64,000 nucleotides of DNA from positions 1 to 64,000 of the forward strand of contig MCFE01000475.1 in NCBI GenBank assembly GCA_002104905.1, written 5' to 3'. The position numbers and the translations under genes were made by a program. This DNA is from Basidiobolus meristosporus CBS 931.73. Its lineage: Eukaryota; Basidiobolomycota; Basidiobolomycetes; Basidiobolales; Basidiobolaceae. The notes under the pieces are model-generated. The model saw only the letters and a list, made by a program, of their open reading frames with translations, was not told where the DNA came from and did no database searches. Shown piece by piece: positions 34,254-45,289 of this stretch (position 1 is the first letter of the stretch; each line of letters starts with the position of its first letter).

Positions 34254-36581
34254 TTACATGCTCTTGGCGTCCTTGAGCCTCCACATGCTGGCCGGAAGCG
34301 CTATTCAACAACATAGTTAGTAACCTGGGTGCTAAAAGGATGCGTCTGTGATAATACCTTCTATGGAACGAATCTGTCGAATAATGTATCCAAATAGGAG
34401 GGCGGCCCCGATAACCACACTAAGGGTACTGACAAGGTAATAACCATCCACCGAAGTGGCGCAGGTTCCTAACTGCTTAGTACATTGCTCTTTGGCAACC
34501 TCGGCCACGCAGGAGAATGCTTTGGACAATCCGGGTCAGAATGGGTGGTGTGGTTAATTTCGCAAAGGAGAGTTCTTACTGGTGTTGTCAGGCAGGGTGC
34601 ATGTGGCCTCGGTAAAATAATCCACTGCCTCCAAAACGAAGAATTTAGGCCAAGTCCCCCCGAGGTTACTGATGGTGTTCAAAAGCTGGAACGAATGGGT
34701 TAGTAGTTCCCTCGGTTTCGGAAGGTAACTCACTTACCGTCATGTATGTACCACCGATTGCTGGATCAGAGATCGACGTGATAAAGGCCGAAATGCTCAC
34801 AAATTGAACAGTGCTGATAACCAGAGGCTTAGCGGGGGACCCTGCTCGATCAATCGATACCTGTGAACTTACCTCGCAAACGAACTTAAAACCGTTGACG
34901 TAATGACAACAGCAAGATAGGAGTTGGTGACTCCCTCCGATGGGAATATGTAAACAATCCACATTCCAATGCTAGCGAATACCAGACGCATGTAAAATGC
35001 ATACAGCCACTGAATGCGGGTTGGGATTAGCTACCATCTCGATCCAGATCAAGTGGAATGGACTTACTGGCTTTAGCGGCCGAGGTCCGTTACTCCATTT
35101 TGCGGCATAGTAGCCGAACACTATTTGGAATGGGAAATCAATTAACACAGCCAGTGCAAGGTCTTCCTTGTTGAATCCCTTCTCCAGGAGCTTCAATCCT
35201 GTCACTGCGTCGTTGGCGATGAAGCCGATCTTGGCAATGAGCAAGATGGCTAGGAACCTCTTCATATCTGGATTTCGCAATTAAGGATAACTTCAACAAC
35301 ATGCAGGTTCACATTGATATTGGCGGTGAATCAAAGGATACGAGGAAGGGAGCAGATGCTTATCATGGTGCGGTAGACCGACTTGACATCCGTATGCTCG
35401 TCGTTTTCTTCATGCGACGGTTCCTGAATTTTTACCTTAGCCAATGACTTTGACTAGAATGGATGAAGCCTGAAACCTACCTCCTTTTTGACAACTATAA
35501 GCCACAACGTAACCACGAGGTACATAGCAGCCCAGAATGTAAAGTACCCGCCAAGTGAGATGGCTCCAACATCCTCAGGGATGGTGCGGATATACTTGTT
35601 GCTAAACAGAATCCGTTAGCTTCACCGTAGGTATGCATAATTCGCGCGCCGTGTCCGATTTACCAGAACTCTGGAGAGTTCAGCGCAAGAAAAACGGTGA
35701 ACGAGAGGAAATAGCCGGTGTTCAATCCGATGGTTTGGGAAGTAGAAGCGTAAGACAGGTTTTCCTTCGACAACAAGGTCAGAGCCCACCCTAACATATG
35801 AGCAGGGTTACATCCAAAATTAATTCCAACCATACGCGAAATCTCATGCACCAACCATCTACAGCAATATCTATATTATCGAACGAAAAGGGTGATTAGC
35901 TCGGGGAATCTTTGTCAGTGGGAAAGCTTCGGACACAAACCTTGAGTAGCGCACAATAAGATCAGCGAGAAGAAAATGGCGGTAAGGCCGTATACTTTGA
36001 CTTCATCCTAAGGTAGGTTCGCAGTGCCCGTTAATATCACCTAACTCGCGAGTTAACCCCGATAGAATTGGCTACTGTACCACGTCGTTCATCAAGCCGT
36101 CTATGTTGGCACCTAACCAGAAGAACATTGCACTGGTAATGAGCTGAATTGGGACAATCCACGTCTTTCTTCTTCCAATGGTTTTAGAGTAGATCGAGTC
36201 CACAAAAGGTGACCAAAGCAACTTCAAACTGTATGGGTATCCAGCGAGGGAAAAGATGCCAATCTGGGAGTAGCTCATTTTGGACTTTAGTAGGAAAGGA
36301 ATACTTCCGAGGGTAAGGCCCACTGGGATGCCTTGCAATAAATCTAGGCCGGCATGGGTTAGCGAGTCAAAATCAGTGTGGGGGAGAAGCATACGGACAC
36401 CATTCTACGTACAGAGGATTATTAAAAGCGTGATGTTTCCGGCATCATTTTGTTTTCTAGGCTGGCTTTTTTCCGGAGGAAAGGAGTTTCCTAGCTCCGA
36501 GAGAGACTCCACCTGGTTATCTCTGTCGCCCAGACCTTTAACCTCCACCCAACCGGAAGGTTTTGTGGAATCGATCGACAT
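34254..36581 (-). CDS. Acetyl-CoA transporter, AT-1 / SLC33A1 family
   Basis: Imports acetyl-CoA into the ER/Golgi lumen; it is a multi-pass MFS-type membrane protein. Thirteen exons close in phase and encode 533 residues (human AT-1 has 549): 36413-36581, 36081-36343, 35941-36007, 35856-35870, 35664-35790, 35481-35601, 35342-35453, 35068-35267, 34873-35009, 34738-34813, 34580-34685, 34358-34519 and 34254-34300. Landmarks are LLQGIPVGLTLGSIPFLL, a GYPYSLKLLWSPFVDSIY segment, TQDIAVDGWALTLL, SKIGF-like AKIGFIANDAVTGLKL, SDPAIGGTYMTLLNTISNLG, and a cysteine-containing luminal loop near the end. The fourth exon is only 15 nt and supplies part of the conserved DIAVDG motif, so skipping it would delete five residues in frame. 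The N-terminal 50 residues are hydrophilic. Neighbouring genes give no pathway hint. Confidence 0.93.
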
Positions 36582-37230
36582 GAAAGTATTGGCTGTGCCG
36601 TGCTACGGTAACTGCTAACAGGAGGAAGAGTGTGGTAAGAGAAAATCCTTGTTCAAACCTTATCAAGTATGCACGATAGGGGTTAGAACACGACTGCTAT
36701 ATTTGAATGAAATGCGGGTTATATCCGAAGTATCCAATGCCGCCGTAGAATTGGTATATTATCCCGTCAGTGGATGGAGTCGCTCCAAATGATCACTGGA
36801 AATTGTATCGTTTGTGCCGTATATCAACAACTTGACCAATGGTCGCCCAACACGCTCAAACCGAATTTGCCTTCGGCCTCCCCTCGCGAGACCATCAGAT
36901 GATTAGTAATCTGGCTATCTGCCTGGCCACCCAACCACCCCTCAAACAAATTCTAACCCGCACTCCGGCGAAGGCAGCCTAATCTAACTAACATTCAACA
37001 TTAGTGAAAGCAAACTGACTAACAGTGAAGGCAAACTAAATAAATCTCGGGTGATTTCCTAACGATCGACTCAAGCCAATGATAATTCCACTCGAAAAAA
37101 AAACTTTCCCATCTGGGTCACGTGGTACGTGGGGACGTCCTGCTGCCGTTGGGTTATGAGTTCAAGGAATTTGCCAGTGGCGGGTTCTTTCTCTCGTTTC
37201 TTTCGTGACCAAAGTATCCTCTTCCTCAAG
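36582..37230. other. Divergent promoter region between the transporter and RPL36
   Basis: The two genes point away from each other across 649 bp. I see no TATA box close to the RPL36 ATG; short pyrimidine-rich runs (TCTTTCTCTCG-like) lie just upstream, as is common for ribosomal protein promoters. Confidence 0.45.
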
Positions 37231-37641
37231 ATGGCCGTCACCCAAAGATCTGGTATTATCGTTGGTTCCAACAAGGGTCACATCACCACCCGTCGTGAAT
37301 TGAAGGTCAAGCCTTCCCACAAGAAGGGCGTAAGTAGCATTTCCAAATCCAAGCCATTTCGTTGGATGGATTCCAAGCCAACGATGGATATCTTTCGTAA
37401 TCCCCGATGCTGACCGACCCATTCCTAGGTTGCTTCCAAGCGTGTCAAGTTCGTTCGCGAGATCGTCCGTGAAGTCGCCGGTTTCGCTCCCTATGAGCGC
37501 CGTATTCTCGAACTTCTGAAGAACTCCAAGGATAAGCGTGCCCGTAAGCTCGCCAAGAAGAGACTTGGTACCTTCATCCGTGCCAAGGCCAAGGTCGAAG
37601 AAATGTCCAATGTCATTGCTGAATCTCGTCGTGCCCATTAA
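37231..37641 (+). CDS. RPL36: 60S ribosomal protein eL36
   Basis: A structural protein of the large ribosomal subunit. Exons 37231-37329 and 37429-37641 flank a 99-nt intron and encode 103 residues (yeast 100, human 105). The family signature [18 protein letters not shown] and [12 protein letters not shown] are intact, and the protein is strongly basic. The intron interrupts the frame after 33 codons, a common pattern for ribosomal protein genes. A polyadenylation signal AATAAA follows at 37791-37796. Confidence 0.97.
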
Positions 37642-37790
37642 GTTTCCTCTTGATTCACCACATATTCTTGGGCCAAAGGTCGCTTAGTCGAGACCTCTCA
37701 CCGACGTGAGTCTTCTTGCTCTATTCGTGTTCCCTTTGGCCAAAATGAAGTCTACTTTGATACGTCTTTGTATTTGAAGTATTTCTTTCA

Positions 37791-37796
37791 AATAAA
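37791..37796 (+). promoter_or_regulatory. Polyadenylation signal of RPL36
   Basis: AATAAA lies 150 bp after the RPL36 stop codon. Confidence 0.5.
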
Positions 37797-38279
37797 TCGA
37801 TGTCGTACATATGTTTTGTCTCAGTGAACCGGTGTTAGACCTGGGCAACTTACCCCAGTATCAATCATCTGGTCATGATCTCCGGATTGTTTGTTTATCT
37901 TACCACCCCCAAACAATCACAATTCCTGGATCACGTATCCCTGTCTTTCACTTAGGGTGGCTTAGCATTTCACTCCACTGTAGCTAAGCCACTAAACCAC
38001 TGCGAACGTTTCGTTGAATTGAATCATACAGAAAGTATGGTCAATAAGGAAAACTTACTGGTCGTCTCTCCTGATTAGCATCTGAATTGGTGGCTGATGA
38101 AGCGCCTGGCGATACATCATCACATCACGTCAATATATGCCATCTAACTCTCTGGTACACCATATGTCGCCATGCATTCGACCGGATTTTCTATAAATGT
38201 TAACCCCACCACCACTCAGTCGACATCTTCAAGCTACTGCAGCTTTCAGAAACCCCAGTTTCCTCTCCACCAGTAAAGT
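37797..38279. other. Intergenic, with TATA box for the repeat-protein gene
   Basis: A TATAAAT at 38192-38198 lies about 82 bp upstream of the next ATG. Otherwise nothing is recognised. Confidence 0.45.
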
Positions 38280-39434
38280 ATGAGTTATCACAATATTGGC
38301 CGTAATGTTTCTCGCGGAGATCAGGGCCGTCAAGAGATGGAAGAGCGCTATGGTCTTGGAAAAGGCTATGAACGCGAGAGAAGAACCGGTAAAGAAATGA
38401 ATGAGGGTTACGATCAAGATGAAATGTATGGCCGTCATGGTGGTCAGCATCGTCCTTATGGCCGTCATTATAACGATGAAGATGATATGGAATATGGTCG
38501 TGGTCACATGGGCCAAAGGTACGGCCGTCGATATGATGAAGACATGGACTACGGCCGTGGCCGCATGGGTCAAAGGTATGGTCGCCGCTATGATGAAGAC
38601 ATGGAGTATGGTCGTGGTCGCATGGGTCAAAGGTACGGTCGTCGCTACGACGAAGACATGGAATATGGCCGTGGTCGCATGGGCCAAAGGTATGGTCGCC
38701 GTTATGATGAAGACATGGAGTATGGCCGTGGCCATATGGGTCAAAGGTATGGCCGTCGATATGATGATGAAGACATGGAGTATGGCCGTGGTCGCATGGG
38801 TCAAAGGTATGGTCGCCGCTACGACGAAGACATGGAATATGGCCGTGGTCATATGGGTCAAAGATATGGTCGTCGATATGATGATGAAGATATGGAGTAT
38901 GGCCGTGGTCGCATGGGCCAAAGATATGGTCGTCGCTACGACGAAGACATGGAATATGGCCGTGGCCATATGGGTCAAAGATATGGTCGTCGATATGACG
39001 ATGAAGATATGGAGTACGGCCGTGGTCGCATGGGCCAAAGATACGGTCGTCGCTACGACGAAGACATGGAATATGGCCGTGGTCGCATGGGACAAAGGTA
39101 TGGCCGCCGTTATGACGAAGACATGGAATATGGTCGTGGTCACATGGGACAAAGATACGGCGGTCGTTATGATGAAGACGAGGGGATGGAGTATGGCCGT
39201 GGTCGCATGGGCAACAAATTTGACCATGGCTTCGACAATGACATGGAATATGGTCGTGGTCATATGGGACAAAGATATGGTCGCCATTATGATGAAGACG
39301 AGGAGATGAAGTATGGCCGTGGCCGCATGGGCCAGAGATATGGCAGTCATTTTGACGAAGGCATGGAATACGGTCGTGGCGGTATGAGTCAGAGATATGG
39401 CCGCCACTACGGCGGAAGAATGGGCTACGAGTAA
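38280..39434 (+). CDS. Tyr/Gly/Arg/Asp-rich tandem-repeat protein, function unknown
   Basis: No family is recognised. The 384-residue product has a charged N-terminal part of 68 residues and then sixteen copies of a 19-22-residue unit with consensus DMEYGRGRMGQRYGRRYDE. Composition (Tyr, Gly, Arg, Asp, Met, almost no aliphatic residues) predicts an intrinsically disordered protein of the RG/YG kind, which in other proteins bind RNA or condense. There is no signal peptide or membrane segment. A TATA box upstream, a good AATAAA downstream at 39573 and genic CpG content support a real transcript. After the TAA at 39432 the same frame continues for 29 codons (DEDMKYGWRKSQ to YYDEEGLSF) to a TAA at 39520, so the stop may be recent. 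Both antisense frames are open by accident of the repeat codons. Confidence 0.75.
   Translation: MSYHNIGRNVSRGDQGRQEMEERYGLGKGYERERRTGKEMNEGYDQDEMYGRHGGQHRPYGRHYNDEDDMEYGRGHMGQRYGRRYDEDMDYGRGRMGQRYGRRYDEDMEYGRGRMGQRYGRRYDEDMEYGRGRMGQRYGRRYDEDMEYGRGHMGQRYGRRYDDEDMEYGRGRMGQRYGRRYDEDMEYGRGHMGQRYGRRYDDEDMEYGRGRMGQRYGRRYDEDMEYGRGHMGQRYGRRYDDEDMEYGRGRMGQRYGRRYDEDMEYGRGRMGQRYGRRYDEDMEYGRGHMGQRYGGRYDEDEGMEYGRGRMGNKFDHGFDNDMEYGRGHMGQRYGRHYDEDEEMKYGRGRMGQRYGSHFDEGMEYGRGGMSQRYGRHYGGRMGYE
38484..39434 (+). repeat. Coding minisatellite, 16 units of about 57-66 bp
   Basis: Units 5-10 form three copies of a two-unit higher-order repeat of about 117 bp. In each pair the first unit has GRGH and ends YDDE, and the second has GRGR and ends YDE. 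The last five units are diverged (for example NKFDHGFDN near 39214), suggesting that recent expansion happened in the middle. Confidence 0.9.
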
Positions 39435-39522
39435 GATGAGGACATGAAATATGGCTGGAGGAAGAGCCAAATGAACCCTCGTCGTTCAATGTATTATGAT
39501 GAAGAGGGACTTTCTTTCTAAT

Positions 39523-39943
39523 GTTCAGGCTAATATCCCAGCATTGCGCCGAACCTTGTAACCAACAGTATCAATAAAATCTCTTTCTCTAATAGGAAAC
39601 CTCAGTGATATATTGTCTTATGCGTACGGGTTCTGCTATTCTTGCTCCAGATCGTTTATTAACGTTGATGTACAAATCATGCTTACCAGTGTGGAATGGA
39701 ATTGAACTGGAATAGGTTAGCGAAGACCAATACAATCATTTAAAATAATCAATAGCAGCGACCAATCAGATGCGTATATCAGATGGACTCGGGAATGGTC
39801 AAGCTCATCAAAATCGAATTAGACAACGGTAGTGGGGATAAAATTTGGAATGTTACAGGCCGGGAACAATTACACGGAAGTCAACGGGGGAAAATACAAC
39901 AAAAACCTATCAAGAATGGGAGGAGAGGGGAGTCGACGACCTT
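39523..39943. other. Intergenic between convergent genes
   Basis: AATAAA at 39573-39578 serves the plus-strand gene. The minus-strand kinase ends at 39944. Nothing else is seen. Confidence 0.5.
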
Positions 39944-41995
39944 CTAACAGGGGAATTTCTCTTTCATGGAGAGTGGGTGTTTGGCGGTGAACGAATAGCC
40001 AGAAAAACAGTCTTGTACACTGGAACTCAAGTGATGTTTAGGTGGGGAAAGACGCGGTGTCATCTCCAAGAAGGTTTCGTCGAAGTTTGATAGATCTTGC
40101 TCGTCACTTAGCGGTGGTATATAAGGGCTATCTATCTGCTTGCTGTAGAGTTGATCCCAGTCAATGCCCTTGAAGTAAGGATGCGATTTCACATCTTCAG
40201 CACCATTAGCACCGCTTCCAAGTCTGTTTGCAGGATTCCTCTCCAAAAGCTGACAATATACCAGTTAAAAACGGCGGGGAATAAACTACTGCATTGACTG
40301 GTAAACTTACCCCAGCGATGAAGCTCATAGTATTTTCATCCAGATCCAAATCATCCGGGAATTCGAGTTCGTCTTGAAGCACTCGATGATACATGTGCGC
40401 GTGGTTTTCCGCCCAGAACGGTGTCTATAAGGGTGATGCGTAAGCAACACTTCTCACTGACATAACTTACGGAAAACCTACTATTCCGGTGAGCATTTCG
40501 TAGAGTAAAGTTCCCAAGCTCCACCAGTCGACTGCGAATCCGTAGTCCTCGGCCCTTAATACCTCAGGTGCAAGATACTCCGCAGTACCACAAAAGGTAT
40601 TAGTGGTCGGGGCGTTAAAGTGGAAACTGCTGTCAGAGATTTGCTTAGAGAGACCAAAGTCCGTGAGAACAATGTGACCGTCGTTGGCGATCAAGATATT
40701 CTCTGGTTTCAAGTCCCTTCGATTCGGATTTAGATAGTGGCCAGCCAAGACATCAGACAAACATAACACATACCTATACACAATACCAAGACGATGCAGC
40801 TCCTGGATCCCTAGGACAATCTCCGCCGCATAGAACTGGCATCTTTCCGGAGAGAAGGAGTGCCATTTGGCCAACTGGGTGGCAATATCACCGCCTGGAT
40901 AGTAATCGAGAACCAAGAAAAGCTGGGATTTGGTTTGGAACGAGTGGTGGAGACGGATCAAGAAAGGATGTTGCACCGAGGTGACGGTGGCGAGGATGTT
41001 CCGCTCAGAGTTGGTGTGCTCGATCTCCCGGTGAAGAATCACCCATTCCTTGGAGATTGCCTTCAGTGCCATGAGCTTGCCACTTTTGTACTCTTTAACC
41101 AGTAGCACCTTTTGGATTGGGGTCATTGAAGTTAATCTTCGAGCCAGGCATGGACCATGTGAACGTATCTAGTAAACCAACCTTTCCCATGCATCCTTTC
41201 CCAATCACTTTGATCAGGTGGAAATCCTCCAAGGTGATCTTGTTCCCAACACTGGACGCTGGAGTCTTGGGTAGATTTTCCTCAGAGGAGCTTTCAGAAG
41301 GCGCGCTAAGTTCCTTTTTATGCTTGCTGTCTCCGTCATGATGTAAGGTAACAAAATCCTTGAAAATGATCGAAGCCCGCAGTCTAGGATCGCTGACCAC
41401 CTTCTTTAGGTATTCATCGACTTTGCCGACGTTGGATTTCTTGATTATGTACTGTCGAGAGATAATGTTCTTCCGTTCGTCCAACGGTGGTAACGGGGGT
41501 CGATTCTTCGGGAAATTCTGCTTGATCTGAGGAAAATTCCCCGGATGGATGAGTTAGTCCAGTTTAGTATATTGGCAAGGTGGGGGGGGGGAGTGAGCAA
41601 TATGCGCACCTTTTGGTCAAAGTCAATGAAATCTTGCGAATATCTGGTGAGCTTTACAATCTGGCTACGGTCTTCGTAGAATACCGCGAAGCCCTAAGGA
41701 CAGTTAGGTTTAGGGTGGTATGAGGGCTGAACTATCACGACTGTACCATGCCGAGTTTGGTTAGCTTCATCGATTTGGGTGGGGCTTCTTCTACAGTAAC
41801 CGTAGGGGCTGCCAGGTCGTTTGCTGACGCATTGGTCAAGGTGATGCTGGTAGATTTTGCTGAGCTTTTGGACAATGAGGATGGAGGTATCATACTGTTG
41901 AGCGATTTTGAATAAAGAGGCGCGCTTGGAAGTGAAATGGAATTCGATAATTTAGCAGCCGGAGACGCTATTCTATAACCTAGGGTATTGAGCAA
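39944..41995 (-). CDS. PX-domain AGC-family serine/threonine kinase (SGK3-like layout)
   Basis: Seven exons (41747-41995, 41610-41693, 41182-41526, 40774-41108, 40482-40716, 40311-40424, 39944-40249) encode 555 residues. Residues 1-80 are Ser/Ala/Pro-rich. A PX-like phosphoinositide-binding domain spans about 80-170, with RYSQDFIDFDQKIKQNFP and the proline loop RPPLPPL. The kinase has a glycine loop VIGKGCMGKV, lysine in LMALKAISKEW, RDLKPEN with tyrosine instead of histidine before RD, DFGLSKQ, and the PDK1 site in TFCGTAEYLAPE. The AGC tail has a turn motif MTPRLSPP and hydrophobic motif FSGYSF, so PDK1 and TORC2-like activation is expected. The PX-kinase order resembles animal SGK3, which is recruited to endosomal PI3P; yeast Ypk kinases lack PX. 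The first exon may not be the true 5' end. Assignment of kinase class is firm, the name is not. Confidence 0.88.
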
Positions 41996-43701
41996 AAGAT
42001 AGAGGAACTGTATGGAATAGACTGAAGCTAGAAATCAAGATAGAAAAATGGACAGCAAAGAGGGTAAAATAAGCGAAGAGGAATGGAAAGGGAAAGGGAA
42101 AGGGTGAAAGAGAATGTCAGGATAAGATCCTAAGCATTTGTTTGCCTATTATTGAGACAACTACACTCATTCCCAATAATTCATGAATATCTCTGCTCAA
42201 CATCTACTCAAAACCATCTAATACTTCTCATGTAACCATGGAGTAATACAAAATTTATGCTCAACCCAATCGATTTTCCCCTCCTACTACATTACAACCC
42301 CGATTCAGTCCAGCCCTGTGAGCAAACGCAATGGAAATGCTGCAACCACGCAGATTCGTAGAAGCTGTGCGTTGAAAGCACTTGATCTGCAAATGAAGCC
42401 TGCTCTCTCGTACGGCCACTGATTGGCCTAGTGACTTTCATATGAAGGTGTTTGTGTTCTTGAGCAATGTATGCTTGCCTAAATTAAACATTGTGTTAAT
42501 GTGGTGTAGTTTGCATGTTTTTAATCACCATCTCGAATCTTGGTTTAGATAAACTCCGTTGATCAGCTTCAATCTCGTCCAAAAGCAATGTATTCTTGTT
42601 GGGCACATAGCCCTGATCACGGAAGTGTTTGTGAGAAACAAAGGGTTAGCTGGCTGGTGATGATTCCAAGAAAGCCTACTTAAGAGCTAACAATCCCCAA
42701 TGTGAGATCAACACCAACAGAATTGATCAGAAGAGAAGTTCGAGCTTTCGTCTCAGTAATCCTATCAAGAACAGACATGATGGTCATACTCTGCTAAAAA
42801 GGAATCATGCAGCATTACCCTTGTAATTGTTATGTTCTTGCGGATCCATAAATAACTGATGCTTCTAACAATGGTATATATACTTCGATACAGAGCGGAT
42901 GCTGGTAACAAAGGAGAGCAATTTGGTAGATATTTTCCCACTTCTGTGCATTCGGATCCTTATCTGGTTGATGCTTCAGAACATTGGAAAAGATCATTAC
43001 AAAGGTTATTGGAACTAGCCCAACTAACACCCGTTCTTAGTAATATGTCATGGGAGCAGTGAGGTACAAGATAATGAATAGACAGCGTCATACTGTCAGT
43101 CATCCGCAGCAGTGCTAGGTCTAGAAATGAAGAGAAGAGGAGGCTTATCCAATGGGTTGAATGCTGTTTATCGGTGGGAGATAAGTTTGCTCTTCCATCA
43201 CACCATATAGCAGTCACAACTTAGATCAATTCGCTAGCTGGGCCGAAGATTCGCAACATCAACATAATGGATACACAAGCATGGTAGCAGCCGTCACGGA
43301 CCAAGTAGTGTGAGTGAATTTCATTGGAGCTGCGTTCTCATCTGATTTTCCGCAGCAGGATTAACTGAACATTCACGTCACATGCCACCATGGCTTGTAG
43401 TTGGTGGATCGGGTGGTACAACCCCTGAGCAGTAGAGGACTGAAGAAACACTTGCCTTTCTGCCCAATAAGATGGTTCAATTTCTCGGTAGTTTTCACCC
43501 ATCAATTAACAGGCCTGGGTTTGTTGCGGTGCTATTGCAAACGTCGAGGAGCAAAGAAAATGCTTCCCAATGGCAGCCAAAACGTCCCTCGGCTGGATCA
43601 GGCGGATTTTCCCATGTGAGATAACATGAGTCACTCCAGATTGTTCAATATATATAATGATTATTCGTTCTCTTTGTCGTCATATCTCCTTCTAGGTAAG
43701 T
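41996..43701. other. Intergenic, no recognisable gene
   Basis: A few frames of 60-85 codons overlap in different phases (for example 42830-43217 minus and 43401-43619 plus) without a family signature. Mixed CpG content leaves room for a decayed gene. Confidence 0.4.
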
Positions 43702-44019
43702 ATGGTCGGTGTAGAGATGAAAACGTACGCTATGATGCGTAGCCAGATCGTCGAATGGGAAACGTTCGCCGCGGAGGTGCCCAAAAAGTCTGCAACGTTG
43801 TCTTTCCTTCAAGTACTAACCACGGGTTTCCGTTTTGGTAGAACGCCTGGGCAAAGGAGACAGCAGAAAGAGAGGCCTGGAACTATAGCGATCTACCTGG
43901 GAACTGTGTTGCCGTGTACTATGTAGTGGACAATGTTGCGAAGGTACCCCGTGCAGGAATTTGGGATCAATCCGGTTAATTAACCCAGCGAAATGTAGGC
44001 GATCACCAACAAGCTGCAT
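43702..44019 (+). other. Possible upstream coding segment before the GNAT gene
   Basis: One frame starts MVGVEMKTYAMMRSQIVEWE and another continues NAWAKETAEREAWNYSDLPG to a stop near 43981. They could be a small gene or broken 5' exons. No phase-consistent intron joining them to the acetyltransferase was found. Confidence 0.25.
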
Positions 44020-44466
44020 GTGGTAACATGGTCCTCGGAGTATAAGCGGGAATTCAAGGAATTAAACTTGTTGTGGGTAAAGGGATTGTTCGAGGTGGAG
44101 GAGAGCGATGTCAAACAGCTGGATTATCCCGAGGAGAATATTTTGAAGACTGGTGGCCAGATATTCTTCCTTCTGGAAGGTAAAAAGGTGGCAGGAACCG
44201 TGGCAACCATTGTCCATGATGGTCAATGCGAGCTAGGGAAGATGACAGTAGCTGACGAATATCAAGGCAGAGGATACGCTCATCCACTTATGCAGGAAGC
44301 CATCAGCTGGGCCAAAAGGGAAGGCTATCCCAACATAATCCTGTTGACAGCCTTGAAGTTAATCAAGGCGGTCGCGCTCTACAAAAAGCACGGCTTCGAA
44401 ACCATTCATCTTGGCAAGCACCCCCATTACGAGAGATGTGATATCATCATGCAACTGACTTTCTAG
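44020..44466 (+). CDS. GNAT-family N-acetyltransferase
   Basis: A single-domain acyltransferase that uses acetyl-CoA; the substrate is unknown. The 148 residues start just at the first strand and helix (EYKREFKELNLLWV), continue with VEESDVKQLDYPEENILKTG, then QIFFLLEGKKVAGTVATI. The acetyl-CoA pyrophosphate loop reads YQGRGYA in MTVADEYQGRGYAHPL. The C-terminal strand block LKLIKAVALYKKHGFE is complete. The frame is open upstream back to a TAG at 43995-43997 (ITNKLHV), so the true start may be in an upstream exon; ATG 44020 is the first usable one. A second, truncated copy lies 0.8 kb downstream. Confidence 0.8.
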   Translation: MVTWSSEYKREFKELNLLWVKGLFEVEESDVKQLDYPEENILKTGGQIFFLLEGKKVAGTVATIVHDGQCELGKMTVADEYQGRGYAHPLMQEAISWAKREGYPNIILLTALKLIKAVALYKKHGFETIHLGKHPHYERCDIIMQLTF

Positions 44467-45289
44467 AACCACATCATACCTATATTCAACCCATCCGTCA
44501 ATATCGCACTCTTAAGGGGACTTATATCTAAAGAAGCTTATATGTAATCCACAGTCTTATGTACCTCAATATAGATTTGTCAATTTTCCACTTGCTAGTT
44601 CTTGAAATCATTTGTTATTCCTGAAGCGGTAAAATAGATTTGATTTCCACCACCTCTTACAGGAATCATGGTTGTGTATGACAGAGACAGGTTCTATACC
44701 ATATTCTTTTTCATCATCACACCAGGAGTTCACAGTTCACCTGATTCCATCGAGGTAGCTTGCAATTTCCAATGGCATAGCAAGTGTGGCCAAGAATCTA
44801 TGGTTGGCTTTGCACCTAGAACTAGCATTCGACAGTATAGTCTATGAGTATCCCATCTTGCTGAGAATTTGTTATACTGTGCCTCGCAGCTGTCGTCCAA
44901 TGTGAACAACCCACCAGTCGAACATCGGCAATATGACCAACTATTGAAACCTACACGCTCAGCCACGTGGAGGAGATTCGGGACAATGGTAGCACCTTTT
45001 CGATTTCCCACAACCTTATCGGAGATGAACCACCGTAAGACTTCCAGCAGAAGGGTGAAACCAAATGTATCAATTTGCGTGGGGTGAATCAACCTGGGTG
45101 ATTGTGGAGACAATGCGAGGGCAGAATGTGTCTGCAAGAAGCGTTTGCTTTATCGATGGTTCCCACGGGGGATGATACTTCCAACGGTTAGATTATATTC
45201 CATGATGTTCTCCAGGCGACCCCTGAACCAGCATTAATAATTCAAAAATTCATTCGAAGAGTCGAGAAGCATTCCCATGCCCAACAATG
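44467..45289. other. Spacer between the two GNAT copies
   Basis: A 135-codon minus-strand frame (44730-45137) is open, but its composition is not convincing and I recognise no family in it. Confidence 0.35.

Noticed and set aside
38484-39434. Regular short repeats that might suggest a CRISPR array
   Set aside because: The units are contiguous, without unique spacers, and translate into a continuous protein repeat in a eukaryotic setting.
38200-39489. Long minus-strand frames of 413 and 429 codons taken as genes
   Set aside because: They mirror the repeat codons of the plus-strand gene; the plus strand has the TATA box, ATG and polyadenylation signal.
41581-41592. Run of ten G in the kinase gene as a regulatory G-tract
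   Set aside because: It lies in a short intron and looks like a simple homopolymer; no further structure seen.
19707-41995. A biosynthetic or defence gene cluster in the gene-rich core
   Set aside because: The genes belong to unrelated housekeeping pathways, each with its own promoter spacing, and include no synthase, nuclease or effector set.
44730-45137. 135-codon minus-strand frame as a gene
   Set aside because: No family signature, no clear promoter, and it lies between duplicated GNAT copies in poorly constrained sequence.
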